Source of the DNA: Rhodococcus sp. 06-462-5
GTDB lineage: Bacteria > Actinomycetota > Actinomycetes > Mycobacteriales > Mycobacteriaceae
Assembly: GCF_002258315.1 (NCBI RefSeq)
Contig: NZ_NOYD01000014.1
Location: 62,001-126,000, forward strand
DNA length: 64,000 bases
Direction of reading: 5' to 3'
The translations under genes were made by a program, and so were the position numbers. Of the stretch, positions 8,243-16,954 are shown in pieces. The notes beneath the pieces are model-generated. The model did not search any database. It saw only the letters and a program-made list of their open reading frames with translations, and was not told the DNA's origin. Numbering within the stretch: position 1 is the stretch's first letter; every line of letters begins with the position of its first letter.

Positions 8243-9432
8243 GTGCTGGGTACCGTCTGTCCTGCGAACCGGGCGGCCAGGAATTGCATAGCCGCTTCGT
8301 CGCTGACGTCATGGCCCTGTTCGGGCTGTTCCTGCGCGACGACCGAATCACCCAGGGCGCATGCCTTTTCGACACCGTCGGATGTCCATTGCGGCAGTAC
8401 GACGTCGTCCTTCGCGCCGTACGCCACGAACATCGGTACCTCCGTTCGCACCTGCGGAAGTGTGTAGCGATCGATCACGTCGAGGAGCTTCTGCTCGGAT
8501 TCTGCCGAGTCGGCCGCGAACTCGTCGGGCACCATAGCCTGGACGGCTCGCTCCTTGCCTGCGGTGTCGCCGCCCGAGCAGGTGAGCAGCAGTGCGTTGT
8601 TGGCCTCGGCGACACTGCCGCTGTAGTCCGTCGGATCGATCGAGGGGTCGACTTGCTGAGCGCCGTAGAGCAGGTACGGCAACAGTTCCTTCTGCGGCCT
8701 GGTCAGGGTTCCGTCGTTACTGGATCGAACCAGCGGCTTGAGATCCGTCGGGGGCGAGAGCGACACCGATCCCACCAGGTCCAGGCCCTGACCGTAGGAA
8801 GCGGCCAGTTCGTTTGCAGCCCAGGCGGCTTGGCCACCCTGCGAGAGGCCGACCGCGGCCCAGCGCGTGGAGACGTCGGGCAGCGCGGTGTGCGCCGCGC
8901 GAGCCGCGTCGATCATGTTGTTTCCGGTGGTGCGCGGTTCCAGGTACGGGTGGGTGCCACCGCCGGTGCCCAGGCCCTGGTAATCGGGCAGCACGGTGAC
9001 GTATCCGAGTGCGGTGAAGTCCTGCACAGCGAATTGGTATCCGAGGAGATCGGGATACAGGGTCGGTCCGCAATCGGCCTGCACTCCGGTGGTGCCGTGC
9101 CCGTAGACGATGATCGGCCACCCACCCTCGGGTGGCGTGCCCGCCGGAACGGCTGCCACCCCGGAGACCGCGGTGGGGGAATTGTCGACGCCCGATGTCG
9201 ATTCGTAGACGAATCGGTAGAGCGTGGCTCCGGTCGCGGCGAGTGCGGGGGATCGATCACCGAAGTCCGCGGAATCGAGGACGGTGCCGGGCACTCCTGT
9301 GAACTCGTACTGCGGTTCCGGAGCAGACGTCGATTCCGTGGGAGCGGGCTCCGGCGTGGAACTGCATCCGGCGGTCACGGCCAACGCGAGGCAGCAGACG
9401 GCAGCGAACGTCGATCGGGAAGAGGAATGCAC
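8236..9432 (-). CDS. LIP-family secreted lipase/esterase lipoprotein
   Basis: This is a 398-residue alpha/beta hydrolase of the secretory lipase (LIP) family, exported as a lipoprotein (lipobox TAGC, Cys23). Shared family features are PEGGWPIIVYGHGTTGV (101-117) and the nucleophile elbow GLSQGG (Ser197). The acid lies in YGAKDDVVL and the His in EQGHD. It is likely to hydrolyse acyl esters at the cell envelope. Two closely similar proteins occur at the right end of the window, within the polysaccharide locus, and a more distant one at 32913. It is the first gene of a three-gene unit with the hydrolase and the peptidase. Confidence 0.88.
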   Translation of the reverse strand: MHSSSRSTFAAVCCLALAVTAGCSSTPEPAPTESTSAPEPQYEFTGVPGTVLDSADFGDRSPALAATGATLYRFVYESTSGVDNSPTAVSGVAAVPAGTPPEGGWPIIVYGHGTTGVQADCGPTLYPDLLGYQFAVQDFTALGYVTVLPDYQGLGTGGGTHPYLEPRTTGNNMIDAARAAHTALPDVSTRWAAVGLSQGGQAAWAANELAASYGQGLDLVGSVSLSPPTDLKPLVRSSNDGTLTRPQKELLPYLLYGAQQVDPSIDPTDYSGSVAEANNALLLTCSGGDTAGKERAVQAMVPDEFAADSAESEQKLLDVIDRYTLPQVRTEVPMFVAYGAKDDVVLPQWTSDGVEKACALGDSVVAQEQPEQGHDVSDEAAMQFLAARFAGQTVPSTC

Positions 9433-9501
9433 ACCGCGTGTCTACCAGAACCGGGCTGCTGCTGTGTTTGCACTGCCCGTCGATCGGGGATCAACTCGAC
9501 T

Positions 9502-10251
9502 GTGAAAATCGGCGTCGTTCTCAGTGCGGTCGTGGCCGTTGTCGTGTCTTTTCTCGGGTCGGGTGCATGGATCGGGACGCCCATCGCCGAGGCGGCGGAC
9601 GGAGCGCTCAGTGCCACGTCGACTCTTGTGGCACCCGCAGGGCCCGCGTTCTCGATCTGGTCGGTGATCTACGCGGGGTTGATCGTCTATGCCGTCTGGC
9701 AGCTCCTGCCCGGGCGCACTGCACGCCACGACGCGCTGCGGGCACCGATCATCGCGTCGATGTTGCTCAATCCGGCCTGGATACTTGCGGTCCAGTTCGG
9801 TCAGGTGTGGTTGAGCGTGCTGGTCATCGTGGTGCTGTTGGCGGCGCTCGTGCGCGTGTTCGTGCTGATGCAGCAGTACCGGCCCGAGGGCGTCGCCGAC
9901 GCAGTGATCACCGACGGCACGATGGGCCTCTATCTCGGGTGGGTGTGTGTCGCGACGATCGCGAACATCTCCGCCTGGTTGGTCGGCCTCGGGTTCACCG
10001 GCGGAGCAACGGTCTGGGCGATCGTCGTGCTCGTCGTCGCCGCGGCCGTAGGAGTGCTGCTCGCCCGCTACTCTCGCGGCGCGATCGCCCCGATGCTGTC
10101 GATCGTGTGGGGACTGGGGTGGTTGGCGCAGGGCCGCCTGTCCGGCGAGCTGACCAACTCCACGGTGGGATATGTCGCGGTCCTCGTGGCCCTGGTGGTT
10201 GCCGCATCGACTGTGGCGACCAGGGCCCGCGCGCATCGGTCGGTAACCTAG
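9502..10251 (+). CDS. TspO/MBR-like integral membrane protein
   Basis: This 249-residue protein has about seven hydrophobic segments. The pattern PAGPAFSIWSVIYAGL followed by LLNPAW resembles the tryptophan-rich TspO/MBR (sensory/translocator) family, which binds porphyrins and other hydrophobic ligands. The GTG at 9502 is chosen because it opens directly into the first membrane segment, with GGGGA upstream. The frame is open far upstream, but that part is antisense to the lipase gene. Transcription is divergent from the LIP gene. Family membership is moderately secure and function unknown. Confidence 0.72.
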   Translation: MKIGVVLSAVVAVVVSFLGSGAWIGTPIAEAADGALSATSTLVAPAGPAFSIWSVIYAGLIVYAVWQLLPGRTARHDALRAPIIASMLLNPAWILAVQFGQVWLSVLVIVVLLAALVRVFVLMQQYRPEGVADAVITDGTMGLYLGWVCVATIANISAWLVGLGFTGGATVWAIVVLVVAAAVGVLLARYSRGAIAPMLSIVWGLGWLAQGRLSGELTNSTVGYVAVLVALVVAASTVATRARAHRSVT

Positions 10252-10913
10252 CCGCGTCCGAGGATCGCCTCGACAGCGTCGTCGACGTTCAGGGCCGAGT
10301 CCAAGACAGGTGCGGTGCGCAGGCACGCAACGATGATGTGCACCAGCCATTCGACCATTTGCTCGACGTCGATGCCGTCGTCCTGTTCGAGCCATCGGGC
10401 CGTCGCGCCGTCGATTGCCGCGACGATGCTGTGCCCGACGAGTCTGACGCCTGCGTTCTCAGCGTCGAGTCCGAGTTGCGTGGCCGCCGCCTCCAGCACT
10501 GCGGTTCGGGCATTCTCGAATACTTCCCAGGCTTCGGGGTCTGCGCCTCTGCCGCCCAACACCATTCGTAATGCCAGACCTCGGTGCAGGCTGAGATAAT
10601 TCAGGTGGCTGGTCAGCGCAGCCCGAATCTGGATGTCGGGCGTCGAGTCGGGAATGTCTGCGAAGGCCTCCGACATCGCCGCGGCGGTGGCCCGCATCGC
10701 CTCGAGGTAGATGCCCCTCTTGTTGCCGAAATAGTGGAACAGGAGGCCGTGGGCAACATCGGCCGACTCGACGATGTCCGAGACGGCAACCTTGTCGTAG
10801 TCGGCCTCCGCGAACAGGCTCGCCGCTGCGTCGACGATTCGCTGCCGAGTCTCGGCCGCTCGGGCGGTGGCCCGGTTGACTCGGGCAACCGGCTTGGCGG
10901 AACGATCTGGCAC
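10248..10913 (-). CDS. TetR-family transcriptional regulator
   Basis: This 221-residue TetR regulator has its helix-turn-helix within the first 70 residues (VSDIVESADVAHGLLFHYFGNKRG). The GTG at 10913 is chosen because it gives the usual family length. Upstream in-frame codons run into the hydroxylase gene. Its stop shares CTAG with the convergent TspO-like gene. It follows the acyl-CoA-dehydrogenase-like gene in the same direction and may repress it through the palindrome at 12247. Confidence 0.85.
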   Translation of the reverse strand: MPDRSAKPVARVNRATARAAETRQRIVDAAASLFAEADYDKVAVSDIVESADVAHGLLFHYFGNKRGIYLEAMRATAAAMSEAFADIPDSTPDIQIRAALTSHLNYLSLHRGLALRMVLGGRGADPEAWEVFENARTAVLEAAATQLGLDAENAGVRLVGHSIVAAIDGATARWLEQDDGIDVEQMVEWLVHIIVACLRTAPVLDSALNVDDAVEAILGRG

Positions 10914-10958
10914 CGAATGTCCAATCTGCCTGGGCCTGCCCGTCCGGCTGTCACCGAG

Positions 10959-10973
10959 GGCTCGGTACGAGCC
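10959..10973. repeat. Inverted repeat between hydroxylase and TetR genes
   Basis: GGCTCG-GTA-CGAGCC is a perfect 6-3-6 palindrome in the 70 bp between the hydroxylase stop and the TetR start. It could be an operator for the TetR gene or a weak hairpin terminator of the hydroxylase transcript. No T-run follows. Confidence 0.4.
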
Positions 10974-10983
10974 TAGGGCGTCA

Positions 10984-12186
10984 TCAGATGATCGGGGTGA
11001 TGTGGTCGTGCAGATCGAAGCCGAGCAGCGCCTTGCCGTAGGTCTCGATCGACACTCGCGGCAGCATGACGGCATGGCGGGCACCGACATTGGAGTCACG
11101 CCAAATGCGCTGCAGAGCATTGACTTCGGCGAACGCTCCGGCACCGGTGGCATCGACGAGCATGTTCAGCGCCTCGTTGATGCTCCGTAGCGCCACGGCT
11201 GCGTCCCCGCGAACACGGGCACGGGAGAGCAGGTCCGGATATACGCCGGCCTCGGCCCAACGTTTGACGTCTTCTGCTGCGCGGTAGGCGTGCAGGTGCG
11301 CGGTGTCGACCTTCAGCGCTGCTTCGGCGAGCAGCATCTGGAATGCCACCGAATCGGCCTGACGGTCGAACACGGTGTAGGCGAGGGCCTTCTCTGCGGC
11401 CTTCTTTCGTACCAGTTCCACTGCAGCGCGGCCCATTCCGAGTTGTGGACCGACCAGGACCATGACGAGCATGGGTCCGAAGGCCGAACGGGCGAAGGCG
11501 GAGTCGGTACGTTCGGCAACGTTGGCACCGCTGAATGCGGGGATCATCGACAGCATCCGGTGTTCGGGGACGAACACGTCCTCGGCGACGACGGTGTTGC
11601 TACCGGAAGCACGCATGCCGGCCACGTACCAGGTGTCGTCGACGCGGTAGTCCGCGCGCGGGAGCAGCGCCATGCCCTGGTCGAGCATGTCGCCGTCTTC
11701 GTCGTTGATGATGATTCCGCCGGTGAACCACTGTGAGTGCAGGCTGGCCGAGGCGTAGGGCCACGTTCCCGTCAGTCGGTAGCCGCCCTCGACCTTCCGG
11801 GCGGTGCCGCCCGGGGTGACGACGCCGGAAATGATGGCGTCCGGTCCGTCGGCGTAGATCTCGGCCTGAGCCTCGTCACTGTAAAGGCCTGCCGCCCAGT
11901 TGTTCACGTTGGACAGGGTGGTCACCCAGGAGGCACCGGCGTCACCTTCGGCGATGATCGCGGACACGTCGAGCATGGTGCGCAGGTCGGTTTCGAGTCC
12001 GCCGAACTTCGCCGGTGCTGCGACTCGAAATGCGCCCGCGCGGCGGAGAGCGTCGACGGTGTCTTCGGAGAGGCGTCGTGCCTTCTCGTTCTCGGCGGCA
12101 ACGGCCTTCAGGTCGGGCACGAGGGCTCGAAGGTTGGCGATCACATCGGTGGCGGTTGCAACGGATAGCGCTTCGGTAGTCGTCAT
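10984..12186 (-). CDS. Acyl-CoA-dehydrogenase-fold flavin hydroxylase
   Basis: This 400-residue protein is related to acyl-CoA dehydrogenases, and most like the flavin-dependent hydroxylases of that fold (HsaA/HpaB-type group D monooxygenases). It lacks the usual acyl-CoA dehydrogenase signature. Instead it has GDAGASWVTTLSNVNNW, a GTWPYASASLHSQW strand and the C-terminal domain ending RHAVMLPRVSIETYGK. Such enzymes use FMNH2 or FADH2 from a partner reductase to hydroxylate aromatic or polycyclic substrates. The ATG at 12186 is preferred over an in-frame upstream extension. The promoter shares a TTGACCTGAGGTCAA palindrome with the divergent SRPBCC gene. Confidence 0.82.
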   Translation of the reverse strand: MTTTEALSVATATDVIANLRALVPDLKAVAAENEKARRLSEDTVDALRRAGAFRVAAPAKFGGLETDLRTMLDVSAIIAEGDAGASWVTTLSNVNNWAAGLYSDEAQAEIYADGPDAIISGVVTPGGTARKVEGGYRLTGTWPYASASLHSQWFTGGIIINDEDGDMLDQGMALLPRADYRVDDTWYVAGMRASGSNTVVAEDVFVPEHRMLSMIPAFSGANVAERTDSAFARSAFGPMLVMVLVGPQLGMGRAAVELVRKKAAEKALAYTVFDRQADSVAFQMLLAEAALKVDTAHLHAYRAAEDVKRWAEAGVYPDLLSRARVRGDAAVALRSINEALNMLVDATGAGAFAEVNALQRIWRDSNVGARHAVMLPRVSIETYGKALLGFDLHDHITPII

Positions 12187-12246
12187 GGCTCGTCTTCCGG
12201 TTCGGCCCCATGGCTGTGAGGCGTGTGTCACGAAGCTAAGCGCAAT

Positions 12247-12261
12247 TTGACCTGAGGTCAA
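12247..12261. promoter_or_regulatory. TetR-type operator in hydroxylase/SRPBCC promoter
   Basis: TTGACCTGAGGTCAA is a perfect 7-1-7 palindrome in the divergent promoter. Two bases further on, TTGACTTCCGATCAA (12264-12278) is an imperfect copy keeping TTGA/TCAA ends. The same architecture recurs at 16214. A TetR protein encoded nearby is the likely ligand. Confidence 0.6.
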
Positions 12262-12327
12262 CATTGACTTCCGATCAACTGTGTGGCGTAGTTGGTGGAA
12301 CACCGTCCTCGAGCGAAGGAACCTCCG

Positions 12328-12759
12328 ATGCTGAACATCACCATGACGCAGGAACTGCCTGCCTCGCAGAACGACGTGTGGGCAACTCTGTCCGACGTCA
12401 GCACCTTCGAGAAGTGGCATGCCCTGCACGAGGAGTGGGTGGAGACGCCTCCGAGGGACCTCGAAGTCGGGTCGACGATGGTCGAGAAGATCAAGATCGC
12501 GAGCATCATCGACACCATCGAGTTCCAGGTCGAACGTCTGTGTGCACCGGAGGAATTGGTCCTGGTGGGTGCCGGATCGACTGGATCGAAGATTCGGCTG
12601 ACGATGAACTGCGCCGCTCGCGCAAGCGGCTCCGCCGTCACGCTCGAGCTGCAGGTGACCAGTCCGTTGCTGTTCGGAGTGGTGGGCAAGGCGCTGCAGG
12701 GCACGTTCAGGAAGAAGCTCACCGCCACCTTGAACGGACTCGCGGAGTACCTCGCGTGA
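12328..12759 (+). CDS. SRPBCC-family protein (polyketide cyclase/dehydrase-like)
   Basis: This 143-residue protein begins LNITMTQELPASQNDVWATL, the opening beta strand and helix of the SRPBCC (START-like) hydrophobic-pocket fold. It continues with FEKWHALHEEW and a long C-terminal helix (LQGTFRKKLTATLNGL). Members bind or modify hydrophobic ligands. The ATG at 12328 has AAGGA eight bases upstream. It is divergent from the flavin hydroxylase and under the same palindrome, so both probably respond to one compound. A strong hairpin terminator follows. Confidence 0.8.
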   Translation: MLNITMTQELPASQNDVWATLSDVSTFEKWHALHEEWVETPPRDLEVGSTMVEKIKIASIIDTIEFQVERLCAPEELVLVGAGSTGSKIRLTMNCAARASGSAVTLELQVTSPLLFGVVGKALQGTFRKKLTATLNGLAEYLA

Positions 12760-12764
12760 AATGC

Positions 12765-12796
12765 CGATCGCCCCGCGCGTGCGAGCGGGGCGATCG
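12765..12796 (+). terminator. Hairpin terminator after SRPBCC gene
   Basis: CGATCGCCCCGC and GCGGGGCGATCG form a perfect 12-bp stem with an eight-base loop, starting five bases after the SRPBCC stop. There is no T-run, as is common for actinobacterial terminators. It also lies beyond the stop of the convergent gene at 12925, so it may serve both directions. Confidence 0.75.
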
Positions 12797-12924
12797 AGAT
12801 GTTCGCTGATCAGTCGAGACGATCTACTGTGTAAACCTTTTCGAGTAAGCCCGACATCGCCGAGGTGGCGAGCGGCACCGTCGACGATGCGGTCATGGTT
12901 GCTTGCGCTGTCGGAGGGGCCGTG

Positions 12925-15279
12925 TCACTGACCGGTCACATCGAGAGCTGCGCCCACGATGGAGTCGGTGTCGATTCGGTGGTGCTTGTACACCTCGTCG
13001 AGTGAGCCCACCTGTCCGAAGTTGCTCACGCCCAACGACGTCGACGCAACCCGGTTGACGGTGGCGAGGAACGCGAGGGTGTGCGGATGGCCGTCGAGCA
13101 CCGTCACCATCGGGGTCGCACGCTCGGCAGGCAGCAGTTGATCGAGAATCCAGGATTCGCCGACGTTGTGTCCTTGCCTGGCCTGCAGCGCGCGGTAGAG
13201 CTCGCCCGGGCTGGTGATGCACAGAACGTCGGCGATGACGCCGATCTGCTCCAAACGCGCTGCGGCGTCCAGAGCTTCGGTCATCAACGCTCCCATGGCC
13301 GCGATGGTCACCGTCGCTCCGTCTCGACGCACCAGTGGGTAGCCGCCTGCGACGACCTGACGACGCCTGCGTTCCCGGGCAGCCGGATCGCTGGGGACGT
13401 CCGCCTTCGACTGGTCGACGGGACGCGTCGACAGACGCAGGTATGCCGAAGTGCCGTCGGGGCGTCCTAGTCGGCCGATGCTGGCGAGCAGTGTCCATTC
13501 GACGTCGATGGCGAATGCGGGCTCGTAAGTGATGCAGCCGGGCTGCTCGAGTCCGATGGACGGGGTCTTGATCGACTGGTGCGCTCCACCTTCCGCGGCC
13601 AGGGTGACTCCCGACGGCGTGCCGACCAGAATCGATTGACCACCCGCATAGATGCCGTACGACCACGGCTCGAGTGCGCGCTCGACGAAGGGGTCGTACA
13701 TGACACCGATCGGGAACAGCGGCTCTCCCCAACGGCTCCACGTGGCACCGAGCTCGCCCATCAGGCCGACCAGGTTGGTCTCTGCGATACCGAGTTCCAT
13801 GTGCTGACCGGACGGCCCTTCACGCCAGTGCATGATCGTCTCGGCGTCGTCGCCGAACCAGTCGTGTCGATCCGACGACGACCAGACGCCGACCTTGTTG
13901 ACCCAACCGCCGAGGTTGGTGGTCGAACTGACGTCGGGACTGACCGTGACGACACGACGAGCCGCGTCGGGGGCTTCTCGGGTGAGGTCGATCAGGGTGC
14001 GGCCCAGCGCGGCCTGCGTGGTGGCCGTGCCCTTGGGGGTGCGTCCGATGTCGGTGGGGACGGCAGGTGGCGTCGCCGCCGGAATCGGTTCGCGGCGTAG
14101 CCGTTCGGCGGTGGCAGCACACAGCTGCCCGGGTCCGCTGTCGCTGTCGAACCGGCCCCAGGGCTTCTCGGGATCGGTGCCGAGGGTACGTGCGAGTTCT
14201 GTGTATTCCTCGACGGTCAGCAGTGAGGAGTGGTTCTGCGGATGTCCCTGGGTCGGCAGACCGAATCCCTTGACCGTGTACGCGATGATCACGGTGGGGC
14301 GGGTGTCGTCGATGCCAGAGTAGGCCTCGCGCAACGCATCCAGATCGTGTCCGCCCAGGTTGCGAATCGACTCGGTCAGCAGTGTGTCGTCGAGATCGGC
14401 GATCAGGTCGGCAATGGCGGTCGCGTCGGTACCCGACCCCGGAAGTCTGGTGCGCACCTCGTCGGCGGTGCAGCGCAGCAGACGTTGGTATTCCGGGTTC
14501 GGCATGTCCAGGATGCGCGTGCGCAAAGCGTCGCCGCCCGGCTTGGCGAACAGGTCTTCGAGCAACCGGCCGAACTTGACGGTGATGACCTGCCAGCCGG
14601 CGGCCTCGAACATCTTCTCGAGGCGACGTGCAGCGATGTTGGGGACCACCCGGTCCAGCGACTGACGGTTGAGGTCGACGATCCAGACGATCTCGCCGAG
14701 CTCGGCGATGCCCGGGTCGATGATCGCTTCCCAGACCGCGCCTTCGTCGAGTTCCGCGTCACCGACCAACGAGTACTGCCGTCCGCTGAAGCCGGGGGTC
14801 TTCGGTGTGGATTCCTCCGGGCCGAACCGGTCCTCGACGAAGCGTCGGGACATCGCTCCCCAGATCGGGGCCGTGGCACCGATGCCGACGGATCCGGTGG
14901 AGTAGTCGACGGTATCCGGGTCCTTGGCCCGCGACGGGTAGGACTGCAGACCGCCGTACGCACGGAGTGTCGTCAGGTACTTCTGGTCCAACTCACCGAG
15001 CAGGTAGTTGATCGCGTGCAGCACCGGCGAGGCATGAGGCTTGACCGACACGCGGTCGCCGGGCTGCAGCTGCTCGAACCACAGCGAGGTCATGATCGAG
15101 ACCATCGACGCGCAGGAGGCTTGGTGACCGCCGACCTTGAGTCCGGTCGGGTTGGGCCGAATTCGATTGGCATGGTGAATCATCGACGTCGACAGCCACA
15201 GTACCCGCTGGGCGAGCTCGTGCAGGTCGCGGTGGTCACCGGCGGGCGAGCGGCGGTCGGCGGGACTGATGCTGGTCAT
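12925..15279 (-). CDS. AceE-like transketolase-fold 2-oxoacid dehydrogenase E1
   Basis: This 784-residue thiamine-diphosphate enzyme resembles homodimeric pyruvate dehydrogenase E1 (AceE). The N-terminal part has KVGGHQASCAS, and the cofactor motif is VGDAELDEGAVW followed about 25 residues later by DLNRQSLD. The transketolase-like central and C-terminal domains follow (LGIAETNLVG). AceE proteins are usually about 890-930 residues, so this is a shorter relative, and its GD-A replaces the usual GDG. The ATG at 15279 has AGGAG upstream. Lying beside a regulated catabolic cluster, it may act on a 2-oxoacid or ketose made there rather than on pyruvate. Its partner E2 is not in the window. Confidence 0.78.
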   Translation of the reverse strand: MTSISPADRRSPAGDHRDLHELAQRVLWLSTSMIHHANRIRPNPTGLKVGGHQASCASMVSIMTSLWFEQLQPGDRVSVKPHASPVLHAINYLLGELDQKYLTTLRAYGGLQSYPSRAKDPDTVDYSTGSVGIGATAPIWGAMSRRFVEDRFGPEESTPKTPGFSGRQYSLVGDAELDEGAVWEAIIDPGIAELGEIVWIVDLNRQSLDRVVPNIAARRLEKMFEAAGWQVITVKFGRLLEDLFAKPGGDALRTRILDMPNPEYQRLLRCTADEVRTRLPGSGTDATAIADLIADLDDTLLTESIRNLGGHDLDALREAYSGIDDTRPTVIIAYTVKGFGLPTQGHPQNHSSLLTVEEYTELARTLGTDPEKPWGRFDSDSGPGQLCAATAERLRREPIPAATPPAVPTDIGRTPKGTATTQAALGRTLIDLTREAPDAARRVVTVSPDVSSTTNLGGWVNKVGVWSSSDRHDWFGDDAETIMHWREGPSGQHMELGIAETNLVGLMGELGATWSRWGEPLFPIGVMYDPFVERALEPWSYGIYAGGQSILVGTPSGVTLAAEGGAHQSIKTPSIGLEQPGCITYEPAFAIDVEWTLLASIGRLGRPDGTSAYLRLSTRPVDQSKADVPSDPAARERRRRQVVAGGYPLVRRDGATVTIAAMGALMTEALDAAARLEQIGVIADVLCITSPGELYRALQARQGHNVGESWILDQLLPAERATPMVTVLDGHPHTLAFLATVNRVASTSLGVSNFGQVGSLDEVYKHHRIDTDSIVGAALDVTGQ

Positions 15280-15470
15280 GACAGGTGCTCCTGAATCGAC
15301 GTCGAATGTGCCGGGGGCAATGAACATTGCGAAGCGGACGACGAGGGCCGAGTGTGGTCCTGCGGTCCGGACGGGCGTTCGGGTTTCGAATCGCCGAGGG
15401 AATGCAACTGTGCTGCGATGACGGACAGTGGACCAGCCGCATCCCGGGTTGCGCAAGTAGTGCTTTGTAG

Positions 15471-15489
15471 ACCGTGCAGGTTGCACGGT
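15471..15489. promoter_or_regulatory. 8-3-8 inverted repeat upstream of AceE-like gene
   Basis: ACCGTGCA-GGT-TGCACGGT is a perfect palindrome in the 251-bp gap between the AceE-like gene and the upstream TetR gene. It lies about 190 bp before the AceE-like start and is a good candidate for a dimeric repressor site. Nothing else recognisable is in this gap. Confidence 0.5.
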
Positions 15490-15530
15490 TTCGGACCGTT
15501 CAGGGGTACTGAACTTGGTCGTCCTGACCT

Positions 15531-16160
15531 CTAGGGCCGCGCGTCGGGTCGGGGCTGCGCTGCGTTCACGACCGCCTCGAACGTGTCCACCACGAGCGCG
15601 ACGACTGCGTCGAGCGGGAGTTCGGGGGTGTCGAAGTACGCGTCGGCGGTCCGATCGAGAAAGCCGGTCCAGCCCGAGATTGCGGCACTTTGCAACGGAG
15701 ACAAAGGTTCCGGAAGTTCTGCGAGTGCTGCGACCTGTCGCGCACCCTCGGCCCGTGCTTCTCGAACCGCATGTTCGACGACGGAATCGCCCAGTTCTCC
15801 TTCCCGGACCACGCGGACGTAGAGCGCGCGGTGACGCTCGAGGAACTCGATGTGGCGTCGCACGAAACCCTCCATGCGTGCCCGTACGGACTCCTCGTCG
15901 GCGGCAGGCTCCTGGAAGTCCGACAACTTCGACAACACGTCGGCCAGTGCGGCCGCGACCAGGCCTTGTTTGTCGGTGAAGTAGTAGAACAGCAGCCCGT
16001 GCGCCACGCCGGCTCGACGGGAGATCGCGGCTGCGCTGATGTCGGCGCTGTTGCCCTCGGCCAGCAGCTCGATGGCGGCGTCGATCAAGGCCTGCCGACG
16101 GTCCAATCGGGGGCGGGCACGGCGCGACCGCTCGGCACCGGTGGGCGAGGTGTTCGACAC
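15531..16160 (-). CDS. TetR-family transcriptional regulator
   Basis: This 209-residue TetR protein has an N-terminal helix-turn-helix around residues 25-65 (ISAAAISRRAGVAHGLLFYYFTDKQG) and a variable ligand domain. It is divergent from the VOC-FAH-monooxygenase-acyltransferase operon, with TTGACTGCCAGTCAA between them. It therefore probably represses that operon and itself. It is in line with the downstream AceE-like gene, so it may control that gene too. Confidence 0.88.
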   Translation of the reverse strand: MSNTSPTGAERSRRARPRLDRRQALIDAAIELLAEGNSADISAAAISRRAGVAHGLLFYYFTDKQGLVAAALADVLSKLSDFQEPAADEESVRARMEGFVRRHIEFLERHRALYVRVVREGELGDSVVEHAVREARAEGARQVAALAELPEPLSPLQSAAISGWTGFLDRTADAYFDTPELPLDAVVALVVDTFEAVVNAAQPRPDARP

Positions 16161-16213
16161 CGATCCGACATTAGCCCACCCGGCGCAATCTCTCCTGACG
16201 CTCGATCAATTTC

Positions 16214-16228
16214 TTGACTGCCAGTCAA
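16214..16228. promoter_or_regulatory. TetR-type operator in VOC operon promoter
   Basis: TTGACTGCCAGTCAA is a perfect 7-1-7 palindrome between the divergent TetR and VOC genes. It has the same TTGAC...GTCAA ends and spacing as the site at 12247. Confidence 0.65.
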
Positions 16229-16278
16229 AGTGGTCGTAGCGTAGGTCACAACAGGTGACCCGAGGAAAGGCTCGTTCG

Positions 16279-16914
16279 ATGAGTGCGACGCAGGATGCAG
16301 AGAGTCGGAAAGCGCCGAGGGTTGCGCCCGATCTCATCGCCCACTGGGTGGTCAAGTCGGCTCGCACCGAGGAGATGGTGCGGTGGTACGGAGCGGTGTT
16401 CGGTGCCGAGATCGTTTATCAGGACGAGGGAATCACCTTCCTGACCTGGGACGACGAGTCGCACCGGTTGGCGATCATTGCCGTGCCGAAGCCCGTCCGG
16501 TTCCTGTTCCCGTTCGCCAAGTTCAGGCGTAAGGCGTACGGCATCGACCACATCGCGCTGACGTTCATCTCGCTCGAACGATTGCTGGAGAACTACGTGC
16601 GGCTCAAGCGGCTGGGCATCCTGCCCGTCTGGTCGATCAATCACGGACCGACGATCTCCCTGTACTACGAGGATCCCGATGGGGTGCGCCTCGAATTCCA
16701 GGTCGAGAACTTCGATGCGGAGAACACTGCGGCGTTCTTCTTCACCGAGGAGTTCGCGCAGAACCCGATCGGCGTCAACATCGACCCCGATTACCTGCTC
16801 AGCCAGCTGCGCAACGGCGTGCCGCACGAGGAACTTCGCCGACGCGAGGCCGGAACTCGGCCCGGGCATCCGGTCGTCGCCAACAAGAAGACCATCACGC
16901 CGAAAACTTTGTGA
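16279..16914 (+). CDS. VOC-family extradiol-dioxygenase-like protein
   Basis: This 211-residue single-module vicinal-oxygen-chelate protein resembles one-domain extradiol dioxygenases. The three expected Fe/Mn ligands can be placed: His22 (IAHWV), His91 (GIDHIAL) and Glu139 (VRLEFQ). It could cleave a catechol-type ring, although many family members have other activities. The ATG at 16279 has GAGGAAAGG upstream. It is the first gene of an operon with a FAH hydrolase and an FAD monooxygenase, a set that fits ring hydroxylation, ring cleavage and hydrolysis. Confidence 0.83.
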   Translation: MSATQDAESRKAPRVAPDLIAHWVVKSARTEEMVRWYGAVFGAEIVYQDEGITFLTWDDESHRLAIIAVPKPVRFLFPFAKFRRKAYGIDHIALTFISLERLLENYVRLKRLGILPVWSINHGPTISLYYEDPDGVRLEFQVENFDAENTAAFFFTEEFAQNPIGVNIDPDYLLSQLRNGVPHEELRRREAGTRPGHPVVANKKTITPKTL

Positions 16915-16954
16915 ACGAGCCGATTTCGATCGAACCAGGGGGATAGAGACTCAC

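Noticed and set aside
8221-9501. Long plus-strand extension of the TspO-like frame to 676 codons
   Set aside because: It is antisense to the LIP lipoprotein gene, has Arg/Gly/Val-rich composition and no protein-like motifs. A GTG at 9502 gives a normal protein.
14230-15294. 354-codon plus-strand frame
   Set aside because: It is antisense to the AceE-like gene and has no recognisable domain.
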